Notes: generated by a model from the letters alone, not told the origin. 29,844 nt of DNA from JAQICB01 sp046482735 (GCA_046482735.1 JAWOEL010000030.1:1-29844), one strand, 5' to 3'; shown: positions 1 through 8,817, numbered from the stretch's first letter. A program made the numbers and translations.

Positions 1-622
1 CCAGGACAAACGCAATAACTCCCCCTTCAGCGGCAAGCTCGATGTAGTCGTTGTGGGCGTGTTTGACAAAATTATCTTCAGAAATACTCTGATAAAACGG
101 ATAAATATCCCCGAATGTGCCGAAGCCGGCGCCTGTCAACTTGAAATCCCGGGTCAGGTTCAGCCCGTCACGCCAGTAATTCAGCCTTCCGTTTGTAAAG
201 CTGTTTTGTTCATTCTGGAGCTCGGCAAATCTCTCAAACACGGGGTTCCATCCGAACCAGGATACTGACAAAACCAACAAAACAGTCACCAGGAACACCA
301 GTACTGTTCCTTTCCTGGTCATTTGCCTTTTGGCTAACAGGAACACGAAAATCAATAAAGACAGACCTGCACTGATCCCGGACGCCGGACTTAATCCGAT
401 ATCGCCCGTAAGTGCAGACGTTGGTACATTTGAAATTAAGGAACCTGCTAAGATTATATAATTCGATGTTGAACCTACATTAATTGTTTCTTGCTCTTCG
501 GTTTGAGGCACTATCACATTTGTTTCTTCGGGTATTATTACCGGTTCACTGTCGTCTTTGTCATTACAAGACGAAAAAACAAGTGCCATAATAAAGAACG
601 GAATAACTGTATTTATTTTCAT
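1..622 (-). CDS. Chimeric frame: DUF3494 ice-binding-like lipoprotein start joined to O-antigen ligase C-terminal half (partial)
   Basis: I translated this minus-strand frame by hand; it has no stop from the ATG at 622 to the window edge. The first 19 residues are a lipoprotein signal (MKINTVIPFFIMALVFSSC, lipid Cys19), followed by an acidic linker. Next comes the start of an ice-binding-like DUF3494 domain (NVGSTSNYIILAGS, then TGDIGLSPASG). Without a stop the protein turns into a different family: two hydrophobic helices (SLLIFVFLLAKRQ; VLVFLVTVLLVLSVSWFGW) and then LTGAGFGTFGDIYP and HAHNDYIELAAEGG, the loop and motif of O-antigen ligase/polymerase (Wzy/WaaL) proteins. The change falls near 355-420. 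By eye, G+C is about 47% over 1-360, 60% over 361-420 and 35% over 421-600. DUF3494 is normally about 200 residues of β-helix and is cut here to a few turns. Each half is recognised with confidence; whether the join is real is open. Confidence 0.7.
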   Translation of the reverse strand, partial: MKINTVIPFFIMALVFSSCNDKDDSEPVIIPEETNVIVPQTEEQETINVGSTSNYIILAGSLISNVPTSALTGDIGLSPASGISAGLSLLIFVFLLAKRQMTRKGTVLVFLVTVLLVLSVSWFGWNPVFERFAELQNEQNSFTNGRLNYWRDGLNLTRDFKLTGAGFGTFGDIYPFYQSISEDNFVKHAHNDYIELAAEGGVIAFVL

Positions 623-776
623 ACTAATATGGTTTAATAGGTGAAAGAATTTTCACACTGTAAAGATGGCACTCTTACAAACAAAGTTTGTTACACACCA
701 CTCAAAGCATGTTACATATATTACAGATTTTCGAATCACCACAAAAAACCGCACTTGCAAGATCATATTATAACAT

Positions 777-804
777 AAAAAAAGACCGGTTTTACCCGGC
801 CTTT
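777..804 (-). terminator. Rho-independent terminator
   Basis: Read on the minus strand, AAAGGCCGG and CCGGTCTTT pair across a six-base loop with one G·T pair, and the second arm runs into seven T (complement of 777-783). It lies about 80 bases past the stop of the coiled-coil lipoprotein gene and before the start of the next minus-strand gene, so it separates the two transcripts. Confidence 0.8.
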
Positions 805-883
805 ACAGAAAAAAGAAATTGAATAAAATAAACCAAAATTCGATGTAATTGTAATAATTCAGAATCGTTGACAATTCAGAATA

Positions 884-1342
884 TTAATCAATCGTAAAAT
901 TTTTCAATGCCAAACCGAGTTCATTCATATCATCGTAAAATTCATTTTTAAACGATACCCATTCCTCTTTTTTATCAGTTGTATAAGTAGTCATTTGCTC
1001 TCTCAGCTCATTAGTTTTTTGTTCCAAATCTGAAATTTTTTCTTTATATTCTGTTTGAAGTTTGCTATTACTTGACTCAATTTTTCTGTTGATTTCATCA
1101 ATTTGTTTTTCATATGCAGTTATGTTTTTATTTGTTTCCTCCTTGAATAATTCTACCTCAGCAACATATTCTTTCTCTGCCAATTTCAAATCTTTTTGAG
1201 ACTCAACAACCTTTTCCTGTGCATTTTTCACTTTTTCTTCAGAAGAATTACAACTCACAAGCAGTAGTACAAATAGTGCTATTGATACACGTATTAAAAT
1301 ACGAGAATTCTGTAGAATATGTATGTATTGTATATATTTCAT
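884..1342 (-). CDS. Coiled-coil lipoprotein, sll1863-like stress-response type
   Basis: The protein has 152 residues counted from the ATG at 1342. Residues 1-31 form a lipoprotein signal ending in FVLLLVSC (lipid Cys31). The rest is highly charged and predicted to be one long coiled coil rich in E, K and Q, ending in a short segment (FYDDMNELGLALKNFTI) that recurs at the end of similar Bacteroidota lipoproteins. An ATG at 1396 extends the frame by 18 residues, but I prefer 1342: it directly precedes a good signal peptide, and a TATATTTG -7 box lies at 1373-1380, between the two starts. It probably sits in the outer membrane or periplasm. Family members are annotated as stress-response or hypothetical proteins, and I cannot give a molecular role. 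Confidence 0.75.
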   Translation of the reverse strand: MKYIQYIHILQNSRILIRVSIALFVLLLVSCNSSEEKVKNAQEKVVESQKDLKLAEKEYVAEVELFKEETNKNITAYEKQIDEINRKIESSNSKLQTEYKEKISDLEQKTNELREQMTTYTTDKKEEWVSFKNEFYDDMNELGLALKNFTID

Positions 1343-1372
1343 GTTATTGAATTTATGTAGTTTTATGAAATA

Positions 1373-1380
1373 CAAATATA
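1373..1380 (-). promoter_or_regulatory. -7 promoter box of the coiled-coil lipoprotein gene
   Basis: TATATTTG on the minus strand fits the Bacteroidota -7 consensus TAnnTTTG, and transcription would start about 24 bases before the ATG at 1342. No good TTTG is found 19-21 bases further upstream, so the call rests on one box. Confidence 0.4.
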
Positions 1381-1396
1381 GCAGTGCTTTGAGCAA

Positions 1397-1690
1397 ACAA
1401 TGTTATACATTTTCCTTAAATATTTACATATTTCACAGATATATACGAGCTGTATAAAGAGAAGTCATACGTTAGCAATCCCTATTTGGAACCCTGATTT
1501 ATCAAAAAAATACCTGCTAATTCTAATCCTGTCATATCTATTTTTCCGAATAAACATATATAAAAACAGCTCTGCATAAGCCAAAATTCTACATTTTTTT
1601 ACTTCTATATTAATTAACAATGTGATTTTTTGAGCATTCATGATGTACACAAAACAGAAAAAGAAGTGGTATAAACACAAATGAAAAAAA
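1397..1690. other. Intergenic stretch without a supported gene
   Basis: Between the lipoprotein promoter region and the 3' end of rnpB I find no gene I can defend. A 71-codon minus-strand frame (1465-1680) is rich in F, I and Y, has no recognisable motif and begins just downstream of the rnpB terminator, so it looks like chance. No tRNA or other RNA fold was recognised. Confidence 0.5.
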
Positions 1691-2020
1691 CAGGAGGTCT
1701 GTAAGCCGGATTCTGTTCCTGCCGCAGCAGAATTTCCATCATTTATCTACGCAACCTACCCTCCAACATCAGGCGGGCAACCTTCAAGCGTTGGTATACA
1801 TGGTCTTGCAACTCGTAAGTGGCACGGCTGCTGCAATCACTTGCAACACCGGTGAGCTCTTACCTCACCTTCTCACCTTTACTCACACACGCAGTGCAAG
1901 CAGTTATTTTCTTCTGCCATACTATACCCTCACGGATATCTGTTCTTTCAACAGTACGATGCCCTGCGTTGTCCGGACTTTCCTCTCTGTTTTGTAACAG
2001 AGCGATAGAACGACCTCCTG
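1691..2020 (-). ncRNA. rnpB: RNase P RNA (catalytic RNA, bacterial class A)
   Basis: This RNA is the catalytic subunit of RNase P, which cuts the 5' leader from precursor tRNAs. The minus strand carries the conserved core GAGGAAAGTCCGGAC (complement of about 1971-1987) and, near the 3' end, AATCCGGCTTACAG, the two most conserved blocks of the family. The ends pair perfectly over nine bases (CAGGAGGTC with GACCTCCTG), forming helix P1 and fixing the boundaries. The length of about 330 bases is normal for class A. A run of seven T follows directly on the transcribed strand (complement of 1684-1690) and probably terminates it. A full Bacteroidota promoter ends a few bases upstream. Several open frames overlap the RNA on both strands and are spurious. 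Confidence 0.97.
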
Positions 2021-2025
2021 CCAGA

Positions 2026-2058
2026 CAAAAATACATATTAAAAACGACGAATTGCAAA
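2026..2058 (-). promoter_or_regulatory. rnpB promoter
   Basis: On the minus strand, TTTG (complement of 2055-2058), 21 bases and TATTTTTG (complement of 2026-2033) match the Bacteroidota housekeeping promoter at both boxes. Transcription would start near 2019-2020, where helix P1 of the RNA begins, so promoter and RNA end support each other. Confidence 0.85.
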
Positions 2059-2143
2059 TTAAAAGATAAAAGAACAATACCACAACAACATAAATAAGCT
2101 GCAACATCTATGCAATCAATATAACACATTAATTTCAATTTGC

Positions 2144-3346
2144 TTATGGCATCAACAACATGCTATCGCCATAACTCAAAAACCGATAGTCTTTTTCATG
2201 TGCATGATTATAAATTTTTTTCCAATCCTCTCCCACAAATGCAGCAACAAGCAATAATAAAGTACTTTTGGGTTGATGAAAATTGGTAAACATAGCATCT
2301 ACCATACGAAATGTATATCCGGGCATTATCATAAGTTGGGTATATGCATGTAAAACTGTAATATCCTGATACTTCATATACTCTAAAAGAGCCGTACATG
2401 ATTCACCTACAGATATATTTTGCGGTAACTCATACGCATCCCATTGATACAATTCAGGATTGAATGTGTGCGAGCTAATTAATTTTACTCCTAGCCAGTA
2501 CAATGATTCAAGTGTCCGAACCGATGTAGTTCCCACAGCAACACACATTTTTTTTTCAATAATTAATTGTATCACCTCTTTTTCAATAATACAACATTCA
2601 CGATGCATTACATGTTGGGTATAGTTATTTTCCTGTACAGGTTTAAAAGTTCCGGCACCAACATGCAATACAACATGTTGCCGTATTATTCCTTTTGAAT
2701 GAATTTTCTCCAATACGGTATCAGTAAAGTGCAAACCTGCAGTAGGAGCAGCAACAGACCCCTCATGCTGAGCATATACTGTTTGGTACCGCTCACTGTC
2801 TATACTTTCGCTTCGACGCTGTAAATATGGTGGTATTGGTATTTCCCCGACAGATTCTAAAATTGCAGAAAAGCTCACATCCACATCCCACATAAATCTT
2901 ATAACATAAGCATCAGCCGTTTTTTCAACTTTACGTGCCGTTACAATACACATTCTCCCATCAATTGTAGTTTGTAATGTAAGTACCGAATCTTTCCACT
3001 TTTTTGCATTGCCCACAATACACTTCCATGTACATTCACCATGTTGTGCAAAAACAGTTTCGTACGTCGGTGGTTGTATCGGTTCCAAACAAAATATTTC
3101 TATATGTGCCCCGGTTTCTTTAAAAAAATTCATGCGAGCATGAATTACACGCGTATTGTTAAATACAAGAAGCGAATCGGCAGGTAAAAGTTCCGGTGCT
3201 TTAGAAAAATAATTATCTGATATTATTCCTGAATGATAAAATAATAACCGGGATGTATCACGATTTTTTAATGGATACCGAGCTATTCGTTCGCTCGGTA
3301 ATTCATAATCAAAATCAGCAATATCATAATTTGTGTCTTTATCCAT
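2144..3346 (-). CDS. queA: S-adenosylmethionine:tRNA ribosyltransferase-isomerase
   Basis: QueA moves the ribosyl part of S-adenosylmethionine onto 7-aminomethyl-7-deazaguanine in tRNA, giving epoxyqueuosine at the wobble position. It is a cytosolic enzyme. The protein is 400 residues from the ATG at 3346, a normal length for Bacteroidota. Family signatures appear in order: DFDYELPSERIARYPL near the start, VFNNTRVIHAR, VYAQHEGSVAAPTAGLHFT, VLHVGAGTFKPV, VGTTSVRTLESL and FTNFHQPKSTLLLLVAAF. The frame is open a further 24 codons upstream, but that extension lacks family sequence and covers the promoter (-7 box at 3366-3373), so 3346 is the better start. It diverges from the DUF2027-Smr gene, and rnpB lies downstream on the same strand with its own promoter. 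Confidence 0.97.
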   Translation of the reverse strand: MDKDTNYDIADFDYELPSERIARYPLKNRDTSRLLFYHSGIISDNYFSKAPELLPADSLLVFNNTRVIHARMNFFKETGAHIEIFCLEPIQPPTYETVFAQHGECTWKCIVGNAKKWKDSVLTLQTTIDGRMCIVTARKVEKTADAYVIRFMWDVDVSFSAILESVGEIPIPPYLQRRSESIDSERYQTVYAQHEGSVAAPTAGLHFTDTVLEKIHSKGIIRQHVVLHVGAGTFKPVQENNYTQHVMHRECCIIEKEVIQLIIEKKMCVAVGTTSVRTLESLYWLGVKLISSHTFNPELYQWDAYELPQNISVGESCTALLEYMKYQDITVLHAYTQLMIMPGYTFRMVDAMFTNFHQPKSTLLLLVAAFVGEDWKKIYNHAHEKDYRFLSYGDSMLLMP

Positions 3347-3350
3347 AATT

Positions 3351-3383
3351 TTTCGAAAAGATTCACAAAAATATGTAACTTTG
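3351..3383 (+). promoter_or_regulatory. Promoter of the DUF2027-Smr gene
   Basis: TAACTTTG (3376-3383) is a perfect TAnnTTTG -7 box, and TTTC (3351-3354) lies 21 bases upstream, one base off the -33 consensus. Transcription would start near 3390, about 37 bases before the ATG. The element interleaves with the opposite queA promoter. Confidence 0.55.
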
Positions 3384-3398
3384 AATAAATATAATAAA
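3366..3398 (-). promoter_or_regulatory. queA promoter
   Basis: On the minus strand TATTTTTG (complement of 3366-3373) is a perfect -7 box, with TTTA 21 bases upstream as a weak -33 box. Transcription would start about 13 bases before the queA ATG. Its -7 box lies only two bases from that of the divergent gene, so both promoters can hardly be occupied at once. Confidence 0.5.
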
Positions 3399-3426
3399 GA
3401 TTTACATTTTTCATACAAAAATTACT

Positions 3427-4443
3427 ATGGCGGATATAAAAAAAGGAGACAAAGTTCAATATTTAAATGATGTAGGAGGTGGCATAGTTACAAAAATATT
3501 AAGCCCAAAAATGGTTGAAATAAAAGACGATTCGGGCTTTGAAATTCCGGTAGCAACATCGGAACTCATTATATCAAAATCCTCCATGGACTCATCGCAG
3601 GAAACCAAAACAATAAAACAACCCGAACACGAAGAAATTATAAATATTCCCGGAAATGATACTCCATACATATATTTTGCAATAGTACCTCTTCCTGATA
3701 AAGATAATAGTTTTGATATATACATTATTAATGATTCAAACTACTGGATGTTATTTACCTGTTCTTCGTTATTTGAATCGTATCTGAATATTTTAGAATC
3801 GGGAACAATAGAACCAAATATAAAAGTTCACATAGGTTCTTATAGTTCTACCGAATTAATACATATGCAATCTATTATTTTTCAATCTCTTTTGTACAAC
3901 AACAAACCATACACATACTATCATCCAATAGATACAACCATACACATTCCTCACAAAAAATTATATGCAAAAGGTGTATTCATTGAAAACGATTTTTTTG
4001 ATGAAGATGCCTGGGTAATTCCCTTGTATGATAGTTCTCAGATAAAAATAGAAGAACAACTACAAAACACTGACTTACATAAAATTATACAGCAAAAAGA
4101 ACACGCAAGCAAACGACCACGCACATCACAAACAAAAAACAAAAAAGATGAAATACGTGAAATTGATTTACACATTCACGAACTTGTTGATGACGAAAAG
4201 TCAATATCTAAAGAAGAAATACTCTCTGTACAAATAGATGCATTTGAAAAAGCTCTCAACAAAGCACTGCAAGACAATATAAATAAACTGGTATGCATAC
4301 ACGGAGTAGGAAATGGCATACTCAAAACAAAAATTCGCTCTATTCTCGACAAAGATTATTCCCATTTATTTTATCAGGATGCCTCATTTCAAAAATATAA
4401 ATTTGGTGCTACCGTAATATATTTCAGAAAAATATATAAATAA
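3427..4443 (+). CDS. DUF2027 domain-containing protein with C-terminal Smr domain
   Basis: The protein has 338 residues. The N-terminus (about 1-50: KKGDKVQYLNDVGGGIVTKI, then EIPVATSELI) and the middle, to about residue 200, match the Bacteroidota DUF2027 family. A basic, polar linker (about 215-240) leads to a C-terminal Smr domain (about 243-336). That domain shows the usual motifs: IDLHIHEL at about 245 and HGVGNGILKTKIRSIL beginning at His292. In MutS2 and related proteins the Smr domain binds nucleic acid and often nicks it; whether this one is an active nuclease cannot be read from the sequence. There is no signal peptide, so it should be cytosolic. It diverges from queA over an 80-base shared promoter region. 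Confidence 0.9.
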   Translation: MADIKKGDKVQYLNDVGGGIVTKILSPKMVEIKDDSGFEIPVATSELIISKSSMDSSQETKTIKQPEHEEIINIPGNDTPYIYFAIVPLPDKDNSFDIYIINDSNYWMLFTCSSLFESYLNILESGTIEPNIKVHIGSYSSTELIHMQSIIFQSLLYNNKPYTYYHPIDTTIHIPHKKLYAKGVFIENDFFDEDAWVIPLYDSSQIKIEEQLQNTDLHKIIQQKEHASKRPRTSQTKNKKDEIREIDLHIHELVDDEKSISKEEILSVQIDAFEKALNKALQDNINKLVCIHGVGNGILKTKIRSILDKDYSHLFYQDASFQKYKFGATVIYFRKIYK

Positions 4444-4510
4444 GCACTTTTATTTGTGTTTTTTAAAACATCTGTTATTAATTTGCATATTCATTATATA
4501 AAATAAATGT

Positions 4511-7500
4511 ATGTATAAATATGTGTTATTTGTAACAGTGTTGGCCTGTAGTTTGGGGCTATATGCACAAACACATCACAAAGAAGTTGTTCACCTTACT
4601 GTTACCGACGGTTTAGCAAGCGGCAATATTCAAAACATTACCGAAGATCAGCAAGGCTTTATCTGGATTGCTACCGAAAATGGTTTGAGCAGATATGACC
4701 AATATAACTGCATAAATTTTGAAGAAAAAAACAACTCAACATACGGCCTTTCGCACAATTTTGTACATGATGTAGTACCCAACCAAAATTACGGGGTTTG
4801 GGTTGGTACAATTTCCGGATTAGACAAGTATAATCCTGCAAACGGAGATTTTGCAACTTACCATATTTACTCGCAAGACAAACAGGCTCTATCAAAGCCA
4901 ATTATGCAAATAAAGCCCCTCACAAACGGCTCTTGTTTTTTGCGAACCAATAGTAAATACATTTATATCTATTCCCACACACAGGATTCAATTATTCCGC
5001 TTTCATATTCAGGCTTCATGCCCAAAACTATTCCTTCATATATTGCACATTATAACACAAACTCAATCCTTGTCGGGGACAAAAAAGGACATCTCTACAC
5101 AATCAATCCAAACGGAAAATCAAGACTCATAGATTCATTAGAACATGAAATTAGTGCTCTACTACAAATTGACTCTACAACTTTTATTGTTGCAGACATT
5201 ACCGGTACTCTGCACACATACAAACATGAAAAACGTCATCGGTCATTTTCATTCCCACTCCAATACCATACCCGTTCAGAAAAACGAGTATCAACACTAA
5301 CACGCATACATGACACATTACTTTACGTGGGCACACACGGAGCAGGAGTGTTTTCATTTTCTCCCGCAAAAGGATGGATAAACGAAGCAGCTTCCTCATC
5401 ATCACTCATAAACAAAAACATTTCCGACATATTTGTCGATTCGCAAAAAAATATCTGGATAGGTCACGCATACGGTGGTGCAAGCATAATAAAAGACAAT
5501 CAGCCAATTGTATATCTCAACATACCAAAAACCATACAAAACAATAAAATTTCTGCTCTCAAATCAGACAATAATACCTTATGGATTGGTACTGAAAACG
5601 ATGGTTTATATATATACGACATAGGCAGTAAATCATACAATCACTATAATGCTCATATTCCAATTGGCGGAAAAGAATTTGATAATCAAATAACAGCAAT
5701 CCATGCCGATGAGTCTATAATTTGGGTAGGTACTTATAATAAAGGCGTTTTTGCTATTTCTAAAGAAGATAATTCACTCGTTTACTACGCCGAATTACAA
5801 AACATTCCGGTACGCGAAATATCAAGCATCTATACAGATTCTAAGCAAAGAGTCTGGATAGGAACCTATGATAAAGGAGTATATGTATTTTCTCCACACA
5901 CAGGCCGAATTATCGACCATTACAGTACACGGACAAATCCTAAAATATCAACAAACGGCATTACCGGATTTTTTGAAGATTCAAAAAACAATATATGGAT
6001 AGGTGGATACTATGGTATTTCAAAAATCTCCCCCGACAATTCAATTTCTATATATACAGAAAACACCCATCCGGGATTGCAAAACAATGTAATATCTCAT
6101 ATTCAGGAAGATTTTAACAACACAATATGGATAAGCACATTACAAGGTATTAGTTATTACTCTCAAAAAAATGATTCTATAATACCACTTTCAATACCTG
6201 TATCAGATTTTAAACATGCGGTAATTGCAACATTCCCTATAGAAAAAAATGTAATAGCATGCGTAACACTCCGAAATTTATATATATACAACACTCAACA
6301 TAAAACTATAGCATACATAGGATCGTGTCCCTTTGGAGAATTTTCCCCACATGCATACTCTTATAATTCAAATTCGGCACTTTTGGGAACACAAAATGGT
6401 ATAGTACAAGCTTTTATTGATACCAGCTTTTTTTCTAAAAACACAAAAGAACACTTGGCACTATCGGACATGCAAGTAAACGGAGTTTCTGTATTTTCCG
6501 AAAAATCCGAGTATTCTGCAACATTTACCGATGGTGTATATTCCATTACATTACCTTACCATGAAGACAACATTACCTTTAAAATCTCTGATTTTTTACA
6601 AACTCACAAAACAAACTCACATTTTTCTTTTACACTGGAAGGTTTTGATACAAAATGGCATACTATTTCGCAAGACAACACTATTCGCTACACAAATTTA
6701 CCTGGCGGAGACTACACTTTACGCGTTAAAAAGCGAAACCCCAGTGGATTATCTGAAAATGAATTACATATTCATGTCTCTATTCAAAAAGCTATTTGGG
6801 AAACAACATTGTTTTATATTATTCTTCTGATTATTGCTATTGCAATAGGCTATGCTATTTACACATCGCGCATGCACAAAGTAATAATGGCTCGCAACAA
6901 ATTACAAAAACAAATAGAAAAACGAACCAAAGATTTACTTAAACAAAAAGAAAAAATAACTGAACAAAAAGAGCGTATTCAAAAACAACGAGACGATGCT
7001 CATAAAAAAAATGCTGAAATGGCCGGCCTTTTAGAAGAAAAAGAGGAACTGGAATCATCATATAAACAGCTCGAAAATGATTTGGAAAAAATAGAAGAAA
7101 ATAATGAAACGCTGAAAGAAGAATACGAGACAATACAAAAGCAATACAATACTATTATTCATTTTTCGAAAGAAATGATTTTTCGTATATCTCTCCCTTC
7201 AGAGAATTTTGAATACATTAGCCCGGCATGCGAAAAATTAACAGGCTATACTCCCGAAGAATTTTATTCCGATAAAAATATTTTTAAAAATCTATTTGAC
7301 TCTAAAGACAAAGATAAATTCAAAAAATTCCGTAAATACATGATAGAAGGGAAAGTACCCCCTCTTATGGAATATAAAATAATCACCAAAAATGGAACTC
7401 GAAAATGGGTCGCTCAGCATTCTATTATTATCCGCGACAACAACAAAAATCCTATTGCATATGAGGCAATGATTATAGAAATTACTGAGTTTAAAAAAAT

Positions 7501-8662
7501 TCAAAAACAAAAAGAAGCATCTATACAACGAAAAAAAGACGTAGAACAACTATACTCTCACGTAACAGATGAGGAAAACGACACATCACAAAGTACCTTT
7601 AAATTGTTTTCTAAAATTTTGAACAAACCAGGTATTTCCTTTAATGAAAAACAGGCATCTCTGGAAGAAAAAAATCAAGATACTACTTCCTTGCAAATGA
7701 TTGATGATATTATTGATATCTACAAAATTGAATCGGATGAACTGGATTTGAATAATTCTCAATGTTATATAAATACATTACTACAAGATTTACATGATTC
7801 CTTTAATGAATTGAAAAAAAATAATAACAAAAATCATGTAATTCTTACATTAGATATTCCAATAGAAGGTGAAAATTTTTCTTTTTATACAGACACATAC
7901 AGACTTCGCCAAATTCTTATGAATTTGTTAGGTAATGCTTTTAAATTTACAAAACAAGGAGAAATACGCTTTGGTTATACTTTGGTAGAAGATCCGGCAA
8001 CCGAAAATGACGAAGAAATTGTGTTTTTTGTGCAGGATACCGGTGTGGGTATATCAAAAGAACAAATGCCGTTTATTTTTGAACGATTCAAATCTCATAA
8101 CGGAAAATTTGGTTTTAGTGGCGTGGGGTTATATTTATCAAATAAATTAGTTGAGCTCTTAGGTGGTCGAATGTGGGTAGAATCGGTTATTGATACGGGA
8201 ACGATATTTCAGTTTTCTCTACCAATTAAAAAAATGAAAGGCCTCAAAAAAGCAACCTCAACACTACCGAATAACACTACTATTTCCGAGATTGATTGGT
8301 CACAAAAAACTCTTCTCCTTGCAGAAGATGAACAGGACAATTATGACTATGTAAAAGAAATTCTCAAAAAAACCAATATGTCGGTTATCTGGGTACGTAA
8401 TGGTGAAGATGCTATAAATACATTCAAAAAATATCATCGTGATATTGATATTATTTTAATGGATATTCAAATGCCAAAAATAAATGGCTACGAAGCAACT
8501 CAAGAAATAAAAGATATTGACTCTAATGTTCCAATAATAGCTCAAACTGCATATGCCAATTCCGAAGCAAAAATAAATTGTTTTGACGCGGGCTGTGACC
8601 ATTATTTAGCAAAACCATATAAAGCACGCGACTTAATTGAAACAATTAGAAAACATTTATAA
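4511..8662 (+). CDS. Hybrid two-component sensor: β-propeller, Y_Y_Y, PAS, degenerate HisKA, HATPase, receiver
   Basis: The protein has 1383 residues. A signal peptide (1-20, ending LGLYAQ) is followed by a periplasmic two-component propeller with about eight repeats of the type GFIWIATENGLSRYD, TLWIGTENDGLYIYD or RVWIGTYDKGVYVF, then a Y_Y_Y domain (about 690-755) and one membrane helix (about 763-785). In the cytosol come a coiled coil (about 795-880), a PAS domain (about 880-1000), a HisKA-like region, an intact HATPase (N-box with Asn1138 and Asn1142; DTGVGIS; GVGLYLS) and an intact receiver (Glu1272/Asp1273, phospho-Asp1318, Lys1368). The H-box motif HExRTP is missing: the only nearby histidine, His1017, sits in SHVTDEEND. 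There is no AraC-type DNA-binding domain, unlike classical Bacteroidota hybrid regulators. The propeller probably senses an extracytoplasmic ligand such as a glycan; this is inference from the family. Confidence 0.9.
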   Translation: MYKYVLFVTVLACSLGLYAQTHHKEVVHLTVTDGLASGNIQNITEDQQGFIWIATENGLSRYDQYNCINFEEKNNSTYGLSHNFVHDVVPNQNYGVWVGTISGLDKYNPANGDFATYHIYSQDKQALSKPIMQIKPLTNGSCFLRTNSKYIYIYSHTQDSIIPLSYSGFMPKTIPSYIAHYNTNSILVGDKKGHLYTINPNGKSRLIDSLEHEISALLQIDSTTFIVADITGTLHTYKHEKRHRSFSFPLQYHTRSEKRVSTLTRIHDTLLYVGTHGAGVFSFSPAKGWINEAASSSSLINKNISDIFVDSQKNIWIGHAYGGASIIKDNQPIVYLNIPKTIQNNKISALKSDNNTLWIGTENDGLYIYDIGSKSYNHYNAHIPIGGKEFDNQITAIHADESIIWVGTYNKGVFAISKEDNSLVYYAELQNIPVREISSIYTDSKQRVWIGTYDKGVYVFSPHTGRIIDHYSTRTNPKISTNGITGFFEDSKNNIWIGGYYGISKISPDNSISIYTENTHPGLQNNVISHIQEDFNNTIWISTLQGISYYSQKNDSIIPLSIPVSDFKHAVIATFPIEKNVIACVTLRNLYIYNTQHKTIAYIGSCPFGEFSPHAYSYNSNSALLGTQNGIVQAFIDTSFFSKNTKEHLALSDMQVNGVSVFSEKSEYSATFTDGVYSITLPYHEDNITFKISDFLQTHKTNSHFSFTLEGFDTKWHTISQDNTIRYTNLPGGDYTLRVKKRNPSGLSENELHIHVSIQKAIWETTLFYIILLIIAIAIGYAIYTSRMHKVIMARNKLQKQIEKRTKDLLKQKEKITEQKERIQKQRDDAHKKNAEMAGLLEEKEELESSYKQLENDLEKIEENNETLKEEYETIQKQYNTIIHFSKEMIFRISLPSENFEYISPACEKLTGYTPEEFYSDKNIFKNLFDSKDKDKFKKFRKYMIEGKVPPLMEYKIITKNGTRKWVAQHSIIIRDNNKNPIAYEAMIIEITEFKKIQKQKEASIQRKKDVEQLYSHVTDEENDTSQSTFKLFSKILNKPGISFNEKQASLEEKNQDTTSLQMIDDIIDIYKIESDELDLNNSQCYINTLLQDLHDSFNELKKNNNKNHVILTLDIPIEGENFSFYTDTYRLRQILMNLLGNAFKFTKQGEIRFGYTLVEDPATENDEEIVFFVQDTGVGISKEQMPFIFERFKSHNGKFGFSGVGLYLSNKLVELLGGRMWVESVIDTGTIFQFSLPIKKMKGLKKATSTLPNNTTISEIDWSQKTLLLAEDEQDNYDYVKEILKKTNMSVIWVRNGEDAINTFKKYHRDIDIILMDIQMPKINGYEATQEIKDIDSNVPIIAQTAYANSEAKINCFDAGCDHYLAKPYKARDLIETIRKHL

Positions 8663-8694
8663 TACTATTTTACAGAAACTTATTTTCAAGTTGG

Positions 8695-8790
8695 GTCAAC
8701 AACACCTTACGATTGTTTATTTTCACGTTTTAATAAAAAATCCACTTCAAAACATACTTGGGAAATAATGTAAGGAGATGTCTGGTTGAC
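8695..8790. repeat. Two-part imperfect inverted repeat between convergent kinases
   Basis: GTCAAC (8695-8700) pairs with GTTGAC (8785-8790), and CCTTAC (8705-8710) with GTAAGG (8770-8775). The interrupted stem has arms about 95 bases apart at the outside. It fills most of the gap between the two convergent kinase genes. It is not followed by a T run, so I do not call it a terminator; short matches like this could be chance. Confidence 0.3.
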
Positions 8791-8817
8791 AATGAAACAA
8801 ATATAAAAACAACACAT

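Noticed and set aside
53..268. Plus-strand frame of 71 codons at the left edge
   Set aside because: Antisense to the minus-strand frame with clear O-antigen ligase motifs.
1465..1680. Minus-strand frame of 71 codons
   Set aside because: Low-complexity F/I/Y-rich sequence from AT-rich spacer, no motif, no promoter of its own, starts right at the rnpB terminator.
1791..2138. Several open frames of 61-92 codons on both strands
   Set aside because: They lie on or across the RNase P RNA, whose conserved core and paired ends are clear; no protein motif is present.
4511..8662. Classical HTCS (hybrid two-component system) of a polysaccharide utilisation locus
   Set aside because: There is no AraC-type DNA-binding domain after the receiver, and no SusC/SusD or glycoside hydrolase gene is nearby.
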